A stretch of 64,000 nucleotides of DNA. Origin: Hyphomicrobiales bacterium. Lineage in GTDB: Bacteria; Pseudomonadota; Alphaproteobacteria; Rhizobiales; Beijerinckiaceae. A model generated the notes under the pieces. The model made no database searches, was not told where the DNA came from, and was given only the letters and a program-made list of their open reading frames with translations. The DNA is taken from assembly GCA_016716745.1 (NCBI GenBank), contig JADJVD010000003.1, forward strand, positions 21,001 through 85,000, written 5' to 3'. The position numbers were made by a program, and so were the translations under genes. This document shows, in pieces, positions 18,720-32,126 of the stretch. Each line of letters begins with the position of its first letter. The stretch's first letter is position 1.

Positions 18720-21700
18720 ATGTCCCGTTCTGACGACCAGAATTCCCGGATGGCCGCAGGCTCGTTCCTGTATGGCGCGAACGCCGCCTATATCGAGAAT
18801 CTGCAAGCGCGCTACGACACCAATCCGGCCAGCGTCGATCCGGAATGGCGCGAGTTCTTCGAGGGGCTCGGCGAGGAGGCCGCCAAGGGCGCCTCCTGGC
18901 AACGGCCCAACTGGCCGCTGCCCGCCAATGGCGAGCTGATCTCCGCGCTCGACGGCAACTGGCCGGTGGACGAGAAGGCGGTCGCCGCCAAGCTGAAGGC
19001 CAAAGCCGCCGCCAAGGGCGACGAGCTGACGCCGGAGATGTTGCAGCGCGCCGCGCGCGACTCCGTGCACGCGCTGATGATGATCCGCGCCTACCGCATG
19101 CGCGGCCATCTGCACGCCAATCTCGATCCGCTCGGTCTCGAGCCGCCGAAGGATCACGAGGAGCTGCATCCGGGCAGCTACGGCTTCAACGAGGCCGACT
19201 ACGACCGGCCGATCTTCCTCGACAAGGTGCTCGGCCTCGAATACGCGACGATCCGCGAGATGCTGCAGATCCTGCGGCGCACCTATTGCGGCACGCTCGG
19301 CTTCGAGTTCATGCACATCTCCGATCCGGCCGAGAAAGGCTGGATTCAGGAGCGCATCGAAGGTCCGCACAAGGAGATCGCCTTCACCCGCGAGGGCAAG
19401 CGCGCGATCCTCAACAAGCTGGTCGAGGCCGAGGGCTTCGAGAAGTTCCTCGACGTCAAGTACACCGGCACCAAGCGCTTCGGCCTCGACGGCGGCGAGG
19501 CGCTGATCCCGGCGCTCGAGCAGATCATCAAGCGCGGCGGCAATCTCGGCGTGCAGGAGATCGTGCTCGGCATGGCCCATCGCGGCCGCCTGAACATCCT
19601 GACGCAGGTGATGGGCAAGCCGCACCGCGCGCTGTTCCACGAGTTCAAGGGCGGCTCCTACGCGCCCGACGACGTGGAAGGCTCGGGCGACGTGAAGTAT
19701 CACCTCGGCGCCTCCTCGGACCGCGAGTTCGACAACAACAAGGTGCATCTGTCGCTGACCGCCAACCCCTCGCATCTCGAGATCGTCGATCCCGTGGTGC
19801 TCGGCAAGGTGCGCGCCAAGCAGGACCAGCTCGACGACATCGTCGAGCGCGGCAAGGTGATGCCGCTGCTGATCCATGGCGACGCGGCCTTCGCCGGTCA
19901 GGGCGTGGTGGCCGAGTGCTTCGGCCTGTCGGGCCTGAAGGGCCATCGCACCGGCGGGTCGATCCACTTCATCATCAACAACCAGATCGGCTTCACCACC
20001 TATCCGCGCTACTCGCGCTCCTCGCCCTATCCGTCGGACGTCGCGAAGATGATCGAGGCGCCGATCTTCCACTGCAACGGCGACGATCCGGAGGCGGTCG
20101 TCTTCGCCGCCAAGATCGCGACCGAGTTCCGGCAGAAGTTCCACAAGCCGGTCGTCATCGACATGTTCTGCTATCGCCGCTTCGGCCACAACGAGGGCGA
20201 CGAGCCGAGCTTCACGCAGCCGCTGATGTACCGGAAGATCCGGTCGCACAAGTCGACGCTCGAGATCTATTCCGAGAAGCTGATCGCCGAGGGCGTCGTC
20301 ACGGCCGGCGAAGTCGAGAAGATGAAGTCCGACTGGCGCAACCGCCTCGAGGCGGAATTCGAGGCGGGCCAGGCCTTCCGTCCCAACAAGGCGGACTGGC
20401 TCGATGGCCGCTGGCCGGCATGAAGGTCGCCAAGGACACCGACGACGACCGTCGCGGCCAGACCTCGGTGAGCGCCGACAGGCTGCGCGAGATCGGCCGC
20501 AAGATCACCACCGCGCCGGCCGGCTTCAACCTGCACAAGACGATCCAGCGTTTCCTCGAGAACCGGCGCAAGATGATCGACACGGGCGAGGGCGTCGACT
20601 GGGCGACCGCCGAGTCGCTCGCCTTCGGCACGCTCGTCGACGACGGCATCCGCGTCCGCCTCTCCGGTCAGGATTGCGAGCGCGGCACCTTCTCGCAGCG
20701 CCATTCCGTGCTGATCGATCAGGAGACCGAGGCGCGCTACGTGCCGCTGAACAACATCCGCGATGGGCAGGGGCGCTACGAGGTCATCAACTCGATGCTC
20801 TCGGAAGAGGCGGTGCTCGGCTTCGAATACGGCTACTCGCTCGCCGAGCCGAAGGCGCTGGTGCTGTGGGAAGCGCAGTTCGGCGACTTCGCCAACGGCG
20901 CGCAGGTCGTGTTCGACCAGTTCATCTCGTCGGGCGAGCGCAAGTGGCTGCGCATGTCGGGCCTCGTCTGCCTGCTGCCGCACGGCTACGAGGGCCAGGG
21001 CCCGGAGCATTCCTCGGCGCGCCTCGAGCGCTTCCTGCAGATGTGCGCCGAAGACAACATGCAGGTCGCCAACTGCACGACGCCGGCGAACTACTTCCAC
21101 ATCCTGCGCCGCCAGCTCAAGCGCGACTTCCGCAAGCCGCTGATCCTGATGACGCCGAAGTCGCTGCTGCGCCACAAGCGCGCCGTGTCCCGGCTCGACG
21201 AGCTCGCCACCGGCTCGCACTTCAACCGCATCCTGCTCGACGACGCCGAGACGATGAAGGGCGAGAAGATCAAGCTCGTGAAGGACGACAAGATCCGTCG
21301 CGTCGTGCTGTGCTCGGGCAAGGTCTATTTCGATCTCTACGAGGATCGCGAGAAGCGCGGCGTCGACGACGTGTATCTGATGCGCGTCGAACAGCTCTAT
21401 CCCTTCCCGCTGAAGGCGCTGGCGCACGAGCTGGCGCGCTTCAAGAAGGCGGACGTCGCCTGGTGCCAGGAGGAGCCCAAGAACATGGGCTCGTGGACCT
21501 TCGTCGAGCACTATCTGGAATGGGTGCTGAGCCAGACCGGCGGCAAGGCCAAGCGGCCGCGCTATGTCGGCCGGCCCGCCTCGGCGGCGACGGCGACGGG
21601 CCTGATGTCGAAGCATCTGGCCCAGCTGAAAGCCTTCCTCGACGACGCCTTCGGCGCGAGCGCGCGGCCGCGCGCGCGCGCCCCCCCCCCGCCCCCAGAC

Positions 21701-21728
21701 AGAGGACGCCCCGGAGGCGACGACCCCC

Positions 21729-21732
<4 letters not shown>
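18720..21732 (+). CDS. sucA: 2-oxoglutarate dehydrogenase E1, frameshifted at ~20414 as given
   Basis: ThDP-dependent E1 of the 2-oxoglutarate dehydrogenase complex, about 980 residues. The ATG at 18720 follows GGAGGG. The N-terminal helical domain, the thiamine site (HGDAAFAGQGVVAE, NNQIGFTT) and the C-terminal domain (QDCERGTFSQRHSV, HGYEGQGPEHSSARLERFLQ) are intact. The frame breaks at DWLDGRW: one G is missing near 20414, giving a false TGA at 20423, and the expected GMKVAKDTDDDRRGQT continues one frame over. The 3' end runs into a GC repeat and a run of ten C (21681-21690). With one more C, the gene would end at the TGA at 21730-21732, overlapping the sucB start as ATGA. Confidence 0.93.
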
Positions 21733-22977
<1,245 letters not shown>

Positions 22978-23062
22978 TTTCGGTCGGCGCGCGCTACGGC
23001 GCGCGCCCGTCATTCGATTCTGGGCGAGCGCATTCGCGCCTCGCGAACCGACGAGACAATGC

Positions 23063-24466
23063 ATGTCCTACGATCTCATCGTCATCGGCGCCGGTCCCGG
23101 CGGCTATGTCTGCGCCATTCGCGCCGCGCAGCTCGGGCTGAAGACGGCCGTCGTCGAGAAGCGCAAGACCTATGGCGGCACCTGCCTCAACGTCGGCTGC
23201 ATTCCCTCGAAGGCGCTGCTGCACGCCTCCGAGATGTTCGCGGAGGCCGATCACGGGCTCGCCGCGCTCGGCGTCGTCGTCGCCAAGCCGAAGCTCGATA
23301 TGGCCGCGCTGATGAAGCACAAGGACGACACGGTCGGCGCCAACGTCAGCGGCGTCGCCTTTCTCCTGAAGAAGAACAAGGTCGACGGCGTCATCGGCGC
23401 GGCCGAGATCGTCGCGCCGGGCAAGGTGAAGGTGACGGCCGGGGACGGCTCGACCAAGGAGCTCGAGACGAAGGCCATCGTCATCGCCACGGGGTCGGAC
23501 GTCGCCGGCATTCCCGGCGTCGAGGTGGCCTTCGACGAGAAGGCGATCGTCTCCTCCACCGGCGCGCTGTCGCTGGCGAAGGTTCCGGGCAAGATGATCG
23601 TCGTCGGCGCGGGCGTCATCGGCCTCGAGCTCGGCTCGGTGTGGCGTCGTCTTGGCGCGGAGGTGACGGTCGTCGAATATCTCGACCGCATCCTGCCCGG
23701 CATGGACGGCGAGGTCGCCAAGCAGTTCCAGCGCCTGCTCGAGAAGCAGGGCGTCGCGTTCAACCTGTCGGCCAAGGTGACCGGCGTGACGAAGACGAAG
23801 AAGGGCGCTTCGGTGACCTTCTCGCCCGTCGCCGGCGGCGATGCGCAGACCATCGAGGGCGACGTGGTGCTCGTCGCGACTGGCCGGCGTCCCTACACGG
23901 ACGGGCTCGGGCTCGACAAGGTCGGCGTGGCGACGGAGCGCGGCCGCGTCGTCATCGACGATCATTTCGCCACCAATGTCGCGGGCGTCTACGCCATTGG
24001 AGACGTGGTGCGCGGGCCGATGCTCGCCCACAAGGCCGAGGACGAGGGCATCGCCGTCGCCGAGCTGCTCGCCGGCAAGGCCGGCCATGTGAACTACGAC
24101 GTCATTCCGGGCGTCGTCTACACGCAGCCCGAGGTCGCCAGCGTCGGCAAGACCGAGGAGGAGCTGAAGGCCGCGGGCGTCGCCTACAAGGTCGGCAAGT
24201 TCAACTTCTCGGCCAACGGCCGCGCCCGCGCGATGCGCCAGACCGACGGTTTCGCGAAGGTGCTTGCGGATGCGGCCACCGATCGCGTGCTCGGCGTCCA
24301 CATCGTCGGCTTCGGCGCCGGCGAGATGATCCACGAGGCGGCGGTGCTGATGGAGTTCGGCGGCTCGTCTGAGGATCTCGCCCGCACCTGCCACGCGCAT
24401 CCCACGATGTCGGAAGCGGTGAAAGAGGCGGCGATGGCCGTGGAGAAGCGCGCCATTCACAGCTGA
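23063..24466 (+). CDS. lpdA: Dihydrolipoyl dehydrogenase (E3)
   Basis: 467 residues. FAD-binding GAGPGG at 9-14, the redox disulfide Cys41/Cys46 in GGTCLNVGCIPSK, a second Rossmann loop VGAGVIGLELGS for NAD, and the C-terminal HAHPTMSEAVKEA with the catalytic His-Glu pair are all present. It reoxidises dihydrolipoyl groups of the E2 encoded just upstream and passes electrons to NAD+. This is the last gene of the block and the only one besides sucD without a sequence anomaly. The 85-nt gap to sucB has no recognisable terminator. Confidence 0.97.
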   Translation: MSYDLIVIGAGPGGYVCAIRAAQLGLKTAVVEKRKTYGGTCLNVGCIPSKALLHASEMFAEADHGLAALGVVVAKPKLDMAALMKHKDDTVGANVSGVAFLLKKNKVDGVIGAAEIVAPGKVKVTAGDGSTKELETKAIVIATGSDVAGIPGVEVAFDEKAIVSSTGALSLAKVPGKMIVVGAGVIGLELGSVWRRLGAEVTVVEYLDRILPGMDGEVAKQFQRLLEKQGVAFNLSAKVTGVTKTKKGASVTFSPVAGGDAQTIEGDVVLVATGRRPYTDGLGLDKVGVATERGRVVIDDHFATNVAGVYAIGDVVRGPMLAHKAEDEGIAVAELLAGKAGHVNYDVIPGVVYTQPEVASVGKTEEELKAAGVAYKVGKFNFSANGRARAMRQTDGFAKVLADAATDRVLGVHIVGFGAGEMIHEAAVLMEFGGSSEDLARTCHAHPTMSEAVKEAAMAVEKRAIHS

Positions 24467-24612
24467 CGGCGCGGATTTACCGTGCGTCAACCATGACGCG
24501 AAGTCCGCCGCGCGTTTTCGTTGCGGCGGATTGCGTTTCGGCGACCGTTAACGGTTGGTAAGTCTGCGCGCGTCAGGCTCGCGACGATTATCCGGTCGCC
24601 GCGAGTACAACT

Positions 24613-26568
24613 ATGCAGTTCTGGCGTTCGTTCTCATCGGTATTGCGGGTATCGGACGACAATCCGGAACTGATCCGCGCGCAGCATGCGGCGCTTGGCA
24701 CGCAGGTTCCTCTCCTCTATCTGATCCTGATCATCAACACGGTTCTGCTCGCGGTCGCCCATGCGAAGGTCGCGCCGGCGGCGCTCACCTTCGGCTTCCC
24801 GCTGCTGCTCGCCGTCGTCTGCGCGCGGCGCGGCGTCGCCTGGGCGAAATCGCGCGGCGTGGCGCCGGACGACGCGGAAATCCTGACGCAACTGAAGCAG
24901 ACGGTGATCCTCGGCGGATTGCTCGGCGTCGTCTTCGTCGGCTGGGCGCTGGCGCTGTTCGGGTATGGCGACGCCACGGCGCGCGGCCACGTCATCTTCT
25001 ACATCGGCATCACGTCGATCAGTTGCATTCTGTGCCTGATGCATCTGCCGCCGGCGGCGCTGCTGGTGACGAGCGTCGTCACCGTGCCGTTCGCGACGTT
25101 TCTGGTCCTGTCCGATACGCCGGGCGTCACCGCCGTCGCCGTCAATCTGCTCGTCGTCGTCGCCACGCTCGTCTATGTGTTGCTCGTCTATGCGCGCGAC
25201 TTCCGGACAATGATTTCGGCGCAGACGGCTCTTGCGCGCAAGAGCGCGGAGACGGAGCGTCTGAGCGAGGAGAACCGTCGCCTCGCCAATATCGACAGCC
25301 TGACCGGGCTCGCCAATCGTCGCCGCTTCTTCTCCGAGTTCGAGACAGTGCTCGCCGCGGCGCGCGCGTCCGGCGCGCGGTTCCATATCGGCATCGTCGA
25401 TCTCGACGGCTTCAAGCCGGTCAACGACAGCTACGGCCACAAGATCGGCGACGCCGTGCTGCGCGAGGTCGGCGCCAGGCTCGAGGCGCTTGGCGGCGAC
25501 GAGGCGTTCTTCGCCCGACTCGGCGGCGACGAGTTCGCCGCCATCGTGCCGCGCCTGTCGGGCGCCGCGCTGGAGGAGTTCGGCGAGCGCATCTGCCGCG
25601 CGTTGCGCCAGCCATTCAGGGTCGAGACTCTCGAGATCGAGATCTCCAGCACGATCGGCTTTGCGGTTCATCCCGATGCGGGCGCGACGGTGGAGGTTCT
25701 CTACGAACGCGCGGACTACGCGCTCTATCACGCCAAGCTGACCGCGCGCGGCGGCATGATGCTGTTCACGCCGGAGTTGGGCGAGGAATTGCAGAACACC
25801 AAGACGGTCGAGGCGGCGCTGGCGCGCGCCGATCTCGAGGCGGAGATGTATCTCGAATACCAGCCGATGTTCGATGTGAACACCGGCCGGCCGACGGCGT
25901 TCGAGGCGCTGGCGCGCTGGCGCAGTCCGACGCTCGGCCTCGTCGCGCCGGCCATGTTCGTGCATGTCGCCGAGCGGTCGGCGGCCATTCACCGGATCAC
26001 GCAGACGCTGCTCGCCAAGGCGCTGAAGGCGGCGCAGGAGTGGCCCGACGACGTGCAGCTTTCGTTCAATCTGTCGGTGCGCGACCTGACCTCGCGCGAG
26101 GCGATCCTGGCGATCGTGTCGCTCGTCGAACGCAGCGGCTTCCCGCCGCGACGGCTCGTGCTCGAAATCACCGAAACGGCGCTCATCCGCGATTACGACG
26201 CCGCGCGCGAGTCGCTGGATCTGCTGAAGGCGCTTGGCGTGAAGATCTCGCTGGACGATTTCGGCACCGGTTATTCGAGCCTGAGTTACGTGCATCGCCT
26301 GCCGCTCGACAAGATCAAGATCGACCGCAGCTTCGTGCAGGCGCTGTCGAGCCATCTGCCGACGCGCGACATCATCCGCACGATCCTGTCGCTCTGCCAG
26401 AACCTGCAATTGACCTGCATCGTCGAGGGCATGGAGACGCCGGCGGAAGTCGAAATCCTGCGCGGGCTCGGCTGCACGACGATGCAGGGCTACTTCTTCG
26501 CGAGGCCCACGCCGGCCGACGAGGTCGCGCGCTTCTTCGAGAAGCCAGAGGCCGCCAGCGCGGCCTGA
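24613..26568 (+). CDS. Membrane GGDEF-EAL cyclic-di-GMP protein
   Basis: 651 residues. About five or six membrane helices occupy residues ~30-200, a short coiled segment (TALARKSAETERLSEENRRLA) links to a GGDEF domain (~225-385) with intact RLGGDEF, and an EAL domain (~395-640) follows with FEALARW, DDFGTGYSS, KIDRSFV and EGMET. Both active sites look complete, so it could make or break cyclic-di-GMP. The RxxD inhibitory site that normally precedes GGDEF is absent (Gly and Ala stand at those places), so product inhibition is not expected. The signal sensed by the N-terminal region is unknown. It is monocistronic and converges on clpB. Confidence 0.92.
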   Translation: MQFWRSFSSVLRVSDDNPELIRAQHAALGTQVPLLYLILIINTVLLAVAHAKVAPAALTFGFPLLLAVVCARRGVAWAKSRGVAPDDAEILTQLKQTVILGGLLGVVFVGWALALFGYGDATARGHVIFYIGITSISCILCLMHLPPAALLVTSVVTVPFATFLVLSDTPGVTAVAVNLLVVVATLVYVLLVYARDFRTMISAQTALARKSAETERLSEENRRLANIDSLTGLANRRRFFSEFETVLAAARASGARFHIGIVDLDGFKPVNDSYGHKIGDAVLREVGARLEALGGDEAFFARLGGDEFAAIVPRLSGAALEEFGERICRALRQPFRVETLEIEISSTIGFAVHPDAGATVEVLYERADYALYHAKLTARGGMMLFTPELGEELQNTKTVEAALARADLEAEMYLEYQPMFDVNTGRPTAFEALARWRSPTLGLVAPAMFVHVAERSAAIHRITQTLLAKALKAAQEWPDDVQLSFNLSVRDLTSREAILAIVSLVERSGFPPRRLVLEITETALIRDYDAARESLDLLKALGVKISLDDFGTGYSSLSYVHRLPLDKIKIDRSFVQALSSHLPTRDIIRTILSLCQNLQLTCIVEGMETPAEVEILRGLGCTTMQGYFFARPTPADEVARFFEKPEAASAA

Positions 26569-26581
26569 GCCGAAAATGCAA

Positions 26582-26612
26582 AAGCCCCGCGCGGCGCGCG
26601 GGGCTTCGTTCT
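26582..26612. terminator. Bidirectional hairpin terminator
   Basis: AAGCCCCGCGC (26582-26592) pairs over 11 bp with GCGCGGGGCTT (26596-26606) around a GGC loop, followed by CGTTCTTC; on the other strand the stem is followed by TTTGCATTTT. It lies between the convergent GGDEF-EAL gene and clpB and can end both transcripts. Confidence 0.85.
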
Positions 26613-26640
26613 TCTCACACGATGTCGCGCCGCGCCGGCC

Positions 26641-29283
<2,643 letters not shown>

Positions 29284-29515
29284 CGGCGAACTCCTCGGCC
29301 GGCGGCGTTCCCCGGAGCGGTCCGCCGCCGCCATCCCTGATTCGGCCCCCGAAGGCGGCCGTCGAGGCTGATGTAGGAAGGGTTAGCGGGGCGTGAAAGG
29401 TGGGCGCCCGCGCGCCGACGCAGGATTTTTCGTCGCGCCGGCGTGGTCCGGCGCCGCCCGGCTCGTCTATGAAGGGCGGTGGCCGGGCCCAACGCCGGCG
29501 CGCCGGAGAGACATC

Positions 29516-30613
29516 ATGCTCGACCATCTCGACGCCGACTTTCGCCCGCCCGAGACGCGTTGGACGCGTGAGGCGCTGGCGAAGATCGCGGCCGACTACA
29601 ACCGCTCGGCCGACACCCACCTGATCCGGCTCGACCTGCCCTGCCTGACCGGGATCGACCTTTATCTCAAGGACGAGTCGACCCATCCCTCCGGCAGTCT
29701 GAAGCACCGGCTCGCGCGCTCGCTCTTCCTCTACGGCCTGTGCAACGGCTGGATCCGGGAGGGACGGCCGGTGATCGAGGCCTCGTCCGGCTCCACCGCG
29801 ATCTCGGAGGCCTATTTCGCCCGCCTCATCGGCGTGCCCTTCATCGCCGTCGTCCCGGCCGGCACGGCGCCCGAGAAACTGCGCCAGATCGAGTTCTACG
29901 GCGGGCGCTGCCATCCGGTCGCGCCGGGCGATCTCTATGGCGAGGCCGAGCGGCTCGCCCGCGATCTCGGCGGCCACTATGTCGACCAGTTCACCTACGC
30001 CGAGCGGGCGACGGACTGGCGCGGCAACAACAACATCGCCGAATCGATCTTCGCGCAGATGGAGAAGGAGCGGCACGCCATTCCGAGCTGGATCGTCGTC
30101 AGCGCCGGCACGGGCGGCGGCGCCTCCACCATCGGCCGCTACATCCGCTACCGCACGGATCTTTGCGGCCGCACGCGGCTGTGCGTGGTCGATCCCGAGA
30201 ACTCGGTGTTCTACGACGCCTGGAAGACCGGCGACCGCAGCCTGCGCATTTCGGCCTCCTCGCGCATCGAGGGCATCGGCCGGCCGCGCTGCGAGCCCTC
30301 CTTCATGCCCGATGTGATCGACGCGATGATCAAGGCGCCGGACGCCGCCTCGCTGGCCGCCATCCGCTGGCTCGAAACCGTGCTCGGGCGCAAATGCGGC
30401 GGCTCGACCGGCACCAACCTCGTCGGCGCGGCGGCGCTGGCGGCCGACATGATCGAGAAGGGCGAGACGGGCTCCATCGTCACGCTGATCTGCGATCCGG
30501 GCGAGCGCTACCTGCAAAGCTATTACGACGACCGCTGGATCGCCGAGCGCGGCTACGATCTGAAGCCGTGGATCGCGCGGTTCGAGGCCTTCGCGCAGAA
30601 GGGATGCTGGTGA
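29516..30613 (+). CDS. PLP-dependent cysteine synthase family protein (Cds1-like)
   Basis: 365 residues of fold-type II PLP enzyme. Lys63 in PSGSLKHR is the Schiff-base lysine, SSGSTAISEAY is the substrate-binding loop, SAGTGGGAS is the phosphate-binding glycine loop, and GGSTGTNLVGA closes the site. It is longer than CysK/CysM and begins with an extra ~40 residues, like the Cds1-type proteins characterised as cysteine desulfhydrases. The true reaction (cysteine synthesis or breakdown) is therefore uncertain. The ATG at 29516 follows GGAGAG. Its stop overlaps the start of the MOSC gene, so the two products are probably needed together. Confidence 0.85.
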   Translation: MLDHLDADFRPPETRWTREALAKIAADYNRSADTHLIRLDLPCLTGIDLYLKDESTHPSGSLKHRLARSLFLYGLCNGWIREGRPVIEASSGSTAISEAYFARLIGVPFIAVVPAGTAPEKLRQIEFYGGRCHPVAPGDLYGEAERLARDLGGHYVDQFTYAERATDWRGNNNIAESIFAQMEKERHAIPSWIVVSAGTGGGASTIGRYIRYRTDLCGRTRLCVVDPENSVFYDAWKTGDRSLRISASSRIEGIGRPRCEPSFMPDVIDAMIKAPDAASLAAIRWLETVLGRKCGGSTGTNLVGAAALAADMIEKGETGSIVTLICDPGERYLQSYYDDRWIAERGYDLKPWIARFEAFAQKGCW

Positions 30614-31383
30614 TGCGCGTCGCCGCTCTGTGGCGCTATCCGGTGAAGGGGCTCTCCGGCGAGCCGCTCGCCGGGGCGGCGTTGACGAAGGGAGACTATT
30701 TCCCGGGCGACCGGCTGTTCGCCATCGAGAACGGGCCGACGGGCTTCGACCCGGCGGCGCCGGTCCGGGCGCCGAAAATCGGCTTTCTGATGCTGATGCG
30801 CAACGAGCGCCTCGCGCAGCTTGCGACGCGCTACGACGAAGCGACCGCCGCGCTGACCGTGGCGCAGGGCGGCCGCGAGGTCGCGCGCGGCGACCTGACG
30901 ACGACGCAGGGGCGGGCGGCGCTCGCCGATTTCTTCGCCGGCCATATGGGCCCCGAGATGCGCGGGCCGGCGGCCGTGCTGGCCGCGCCGGCGGGGTTCC
31001 GCTTCACCGACTCGCGCTCCGGCTTCGTCTCGCTGATCAACCGCGCCAGCGTCGAGGATCTTTCCCGCCGGCTCGGCCGGCCGGTCGATCCGCTGCGCTT
31101 TCGCGGCAATGTGCTGATCGAGGGGCTGGCGCCCTGGGCGGAGTTCGATCTCGTCGGCCAGACCCTCGCCGTCGGCGGCGCGCGCCTCGTCGTCACCAAG
31201 CGGATCGAGCGCTGCGCGGCGACCAATGTCGACCCGGCGACCGGCGCGCGCGACATGCAGATTCCGCATGCGCTCGAGACCTTCTACGGCCACACCGATT
31301 GCGGGGTTTACGCGCGGGTCGAGACGGGCGGCCGCATCGCCCCCGGCGACGCAGTGGCGGCGGCCGAGCCGGCCCGGTTCTGA
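30613..31383 (+). CDS. MOSC domain-containing protein
   Basis: 256 residues. The N-terminal beta-barrel (LWRYPVKGLSGE) is followed by the MOSC core with the conserved Cys in RIERCAATNVDPATG. The ATG at 30613 overlaps the preceding stop as TGATG and has AAGGGA 8 nt upstream; an ATG three codons earlier is possible. MOSC domains, as in the molybdenum cofactor sulfurase C-terminus, YiiM and mARC, bind Mo cofactor or carry sulfur as a cysteine persulfide. Coupling to a PLP enzyme acting on cysteine fits a sulfur-transfer role, but no partner molybdoenzyme is visible here. Confidence 0.88.
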   Translation: MRVAALWRYPVKGLSGEPLAGAALTKGDYFPGDRLFAIENGPTGFDPAAPVRAPKIGFLMLMRNERLAQLATRYDEATAALTVAQGGREVARGDLTTTQGRAALADFFAGHMGPEMRGPAAVLAAPAGFRFTDSRSGFVSLINRASVEDLSRRLGRPVDPLRFRGNVLIEGLAPWAEFDLVGQTLAVGGARLVVTKRIERCAATNVDPATGARDMQIPHALETFYGHTDCGVYARVETGGRIAPGDAVAAAEPARF

Positions 31384-31387
31384 CGCC

Positions 31388-31993
31388 TCAGGCCCGGCCG
31401 ATCAGGTCGATCACGGCGGACGGGCCGGAATGGCCGGCGCCCTCGGACAGCACGGTCTCGTAGGCGCGGATCTCGCGGCTGGCGAGCCAGGCGAATTCCC
31501 GCTCAAGCAATTCGCGCGTGTAGAGCTGCGCCGGATCGCGCGGGCCGCCCGTGCCGTGGGCGATCTGGTCGGGCGTGTAGCCTTCGAGCAGGAGCAGCCC
31601 GCCGGGCTTCAGCGCGCGGCGCACCCCGGCCCATTTGCGGGCGCGCAGATCGGGCGTCGAGAACTGGGTGAAGATGTCGATCACGACGTCGAAGGCGGCC
31701 GGCGGATAGTCCCAGTCGTGCGCATCGGCGCGCACGAGGTCGAGGCCGACGCCGCGCCGGGCGGCGAGCGCGCGCGCCTTGGCCTGCGCGCTGGGCGAGA
31801 AGTCGGTCGAGACGACGTCGAGCCCCCGCTCGGCCAGAAACACCCCGTTGCGGCCTTCGCCGTCGGCGACCGCCAGCGCCCGTCCGGCGCGCGGCAGCAA
31901 ATCGCGATGGGCGACGAGGAAGGCGCTCGGCGCCTCGCCGAACACATAGTCGACGCCGGAAAAGCGGGTCTCCCAGCGCTCGAACTCGCTCAT
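31388..31993 (-). CDS. Class I SAM-dependent methyltransferase
   Basis: 201 residues with the seven-strand methyltransferase fold. Motif I is ALAVADGEGRNGVFLA (about 40-55), the acidic ribose-binding residue follows in VVSTDFSP, and motif IV lies in FDVVIDIF. It resembles the short TehB-like or thiopurine-type methyltransferases, which act on small molecules; the substrate cannot be deduced. It starts 23 nt downstream of the tRNA-Arg gene on the same strand and ends 4 nt from the stop of the convergent MOSC gene. Confidence 0.85.
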   Translation of the reverse strand: MSEFERWETRFSGVDYVFGEAPSAFLVAHRDLLPRAGRALAVADGEGRNGVFLAERGLDVVSTDFSPSAQAKARALAARRGVGLDLVRADAHDWDYPPAAFDVVIDIFTQFSTPDLRARKWAGVRRALKPGGLLLLEGYTPDQIAHGTGGPRDPAQLYTRELLEREFAWLASREIRAYETVLSEGAGHSGPSAVIDLIGRA

Positions 31994-32015
31994 GTCCGGC
32001 TCCCGGGCGGAGGGC

Positions 32016-32092
32016 TGGCGGTCCCGACAGGATTCGAACCTGTGACCTTCGGTTTAGGAAACCGCTGCTCTATCCTGCTGAGCTACGGAACC
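32016..32092 (-). tRNA. tRNA-Arg (CCT anticodon)
   Basis: 77 nt including an encoded CCA. Acceptor stem GGTTCCG pairs with CGGGACC (one G-T pair), the D arm is GCTC...GAGC, the anticodon loop is TTCCTAA, and the T arm ACAGG-TTCGAAT-CCTGT is perfect. The pair at the top of the anticodon stem (G27-A43) is mismatched. The anticodon CCT reads AGG arginine codons, which are rare in this high-GC sequence. Confidence 0.95.
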
Positions 32093-32126
32093 GCGCGGGC
32101 GTGAGCTTTAATCAGTGAACGGGGCG

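Noticed and set aside
18120..20249. Antisense open frame of about 700 codons across sucD and sucA
   Set aside because: Low-complexity His/Arg/Asp composition and no ribosome site; the opposite frames are well-known enzymes.
24544..24555. 12-bp palindrome ACCGTTAACGGT before the GGDEF-EAL gene, considered as a CtrA-type site
   Set aside because: No second TTAA half at the required 7-nt spacing; it lacks the CtrA consensus.
29284..29515. Search for a sigma-32 promoter before clpB
   Set aside because: A CTTT...CCTACAT pair can be found with suitable spacing, but the match is too weak to report as a feature.
31226..32104. Open frame running through the tRNA-Arg gene
   Set aside because: The tail GFEPVTFGLGNR-type sequence is the usual false translation of a tRNA in reverse; the first part is antisense to the methyltransferase.
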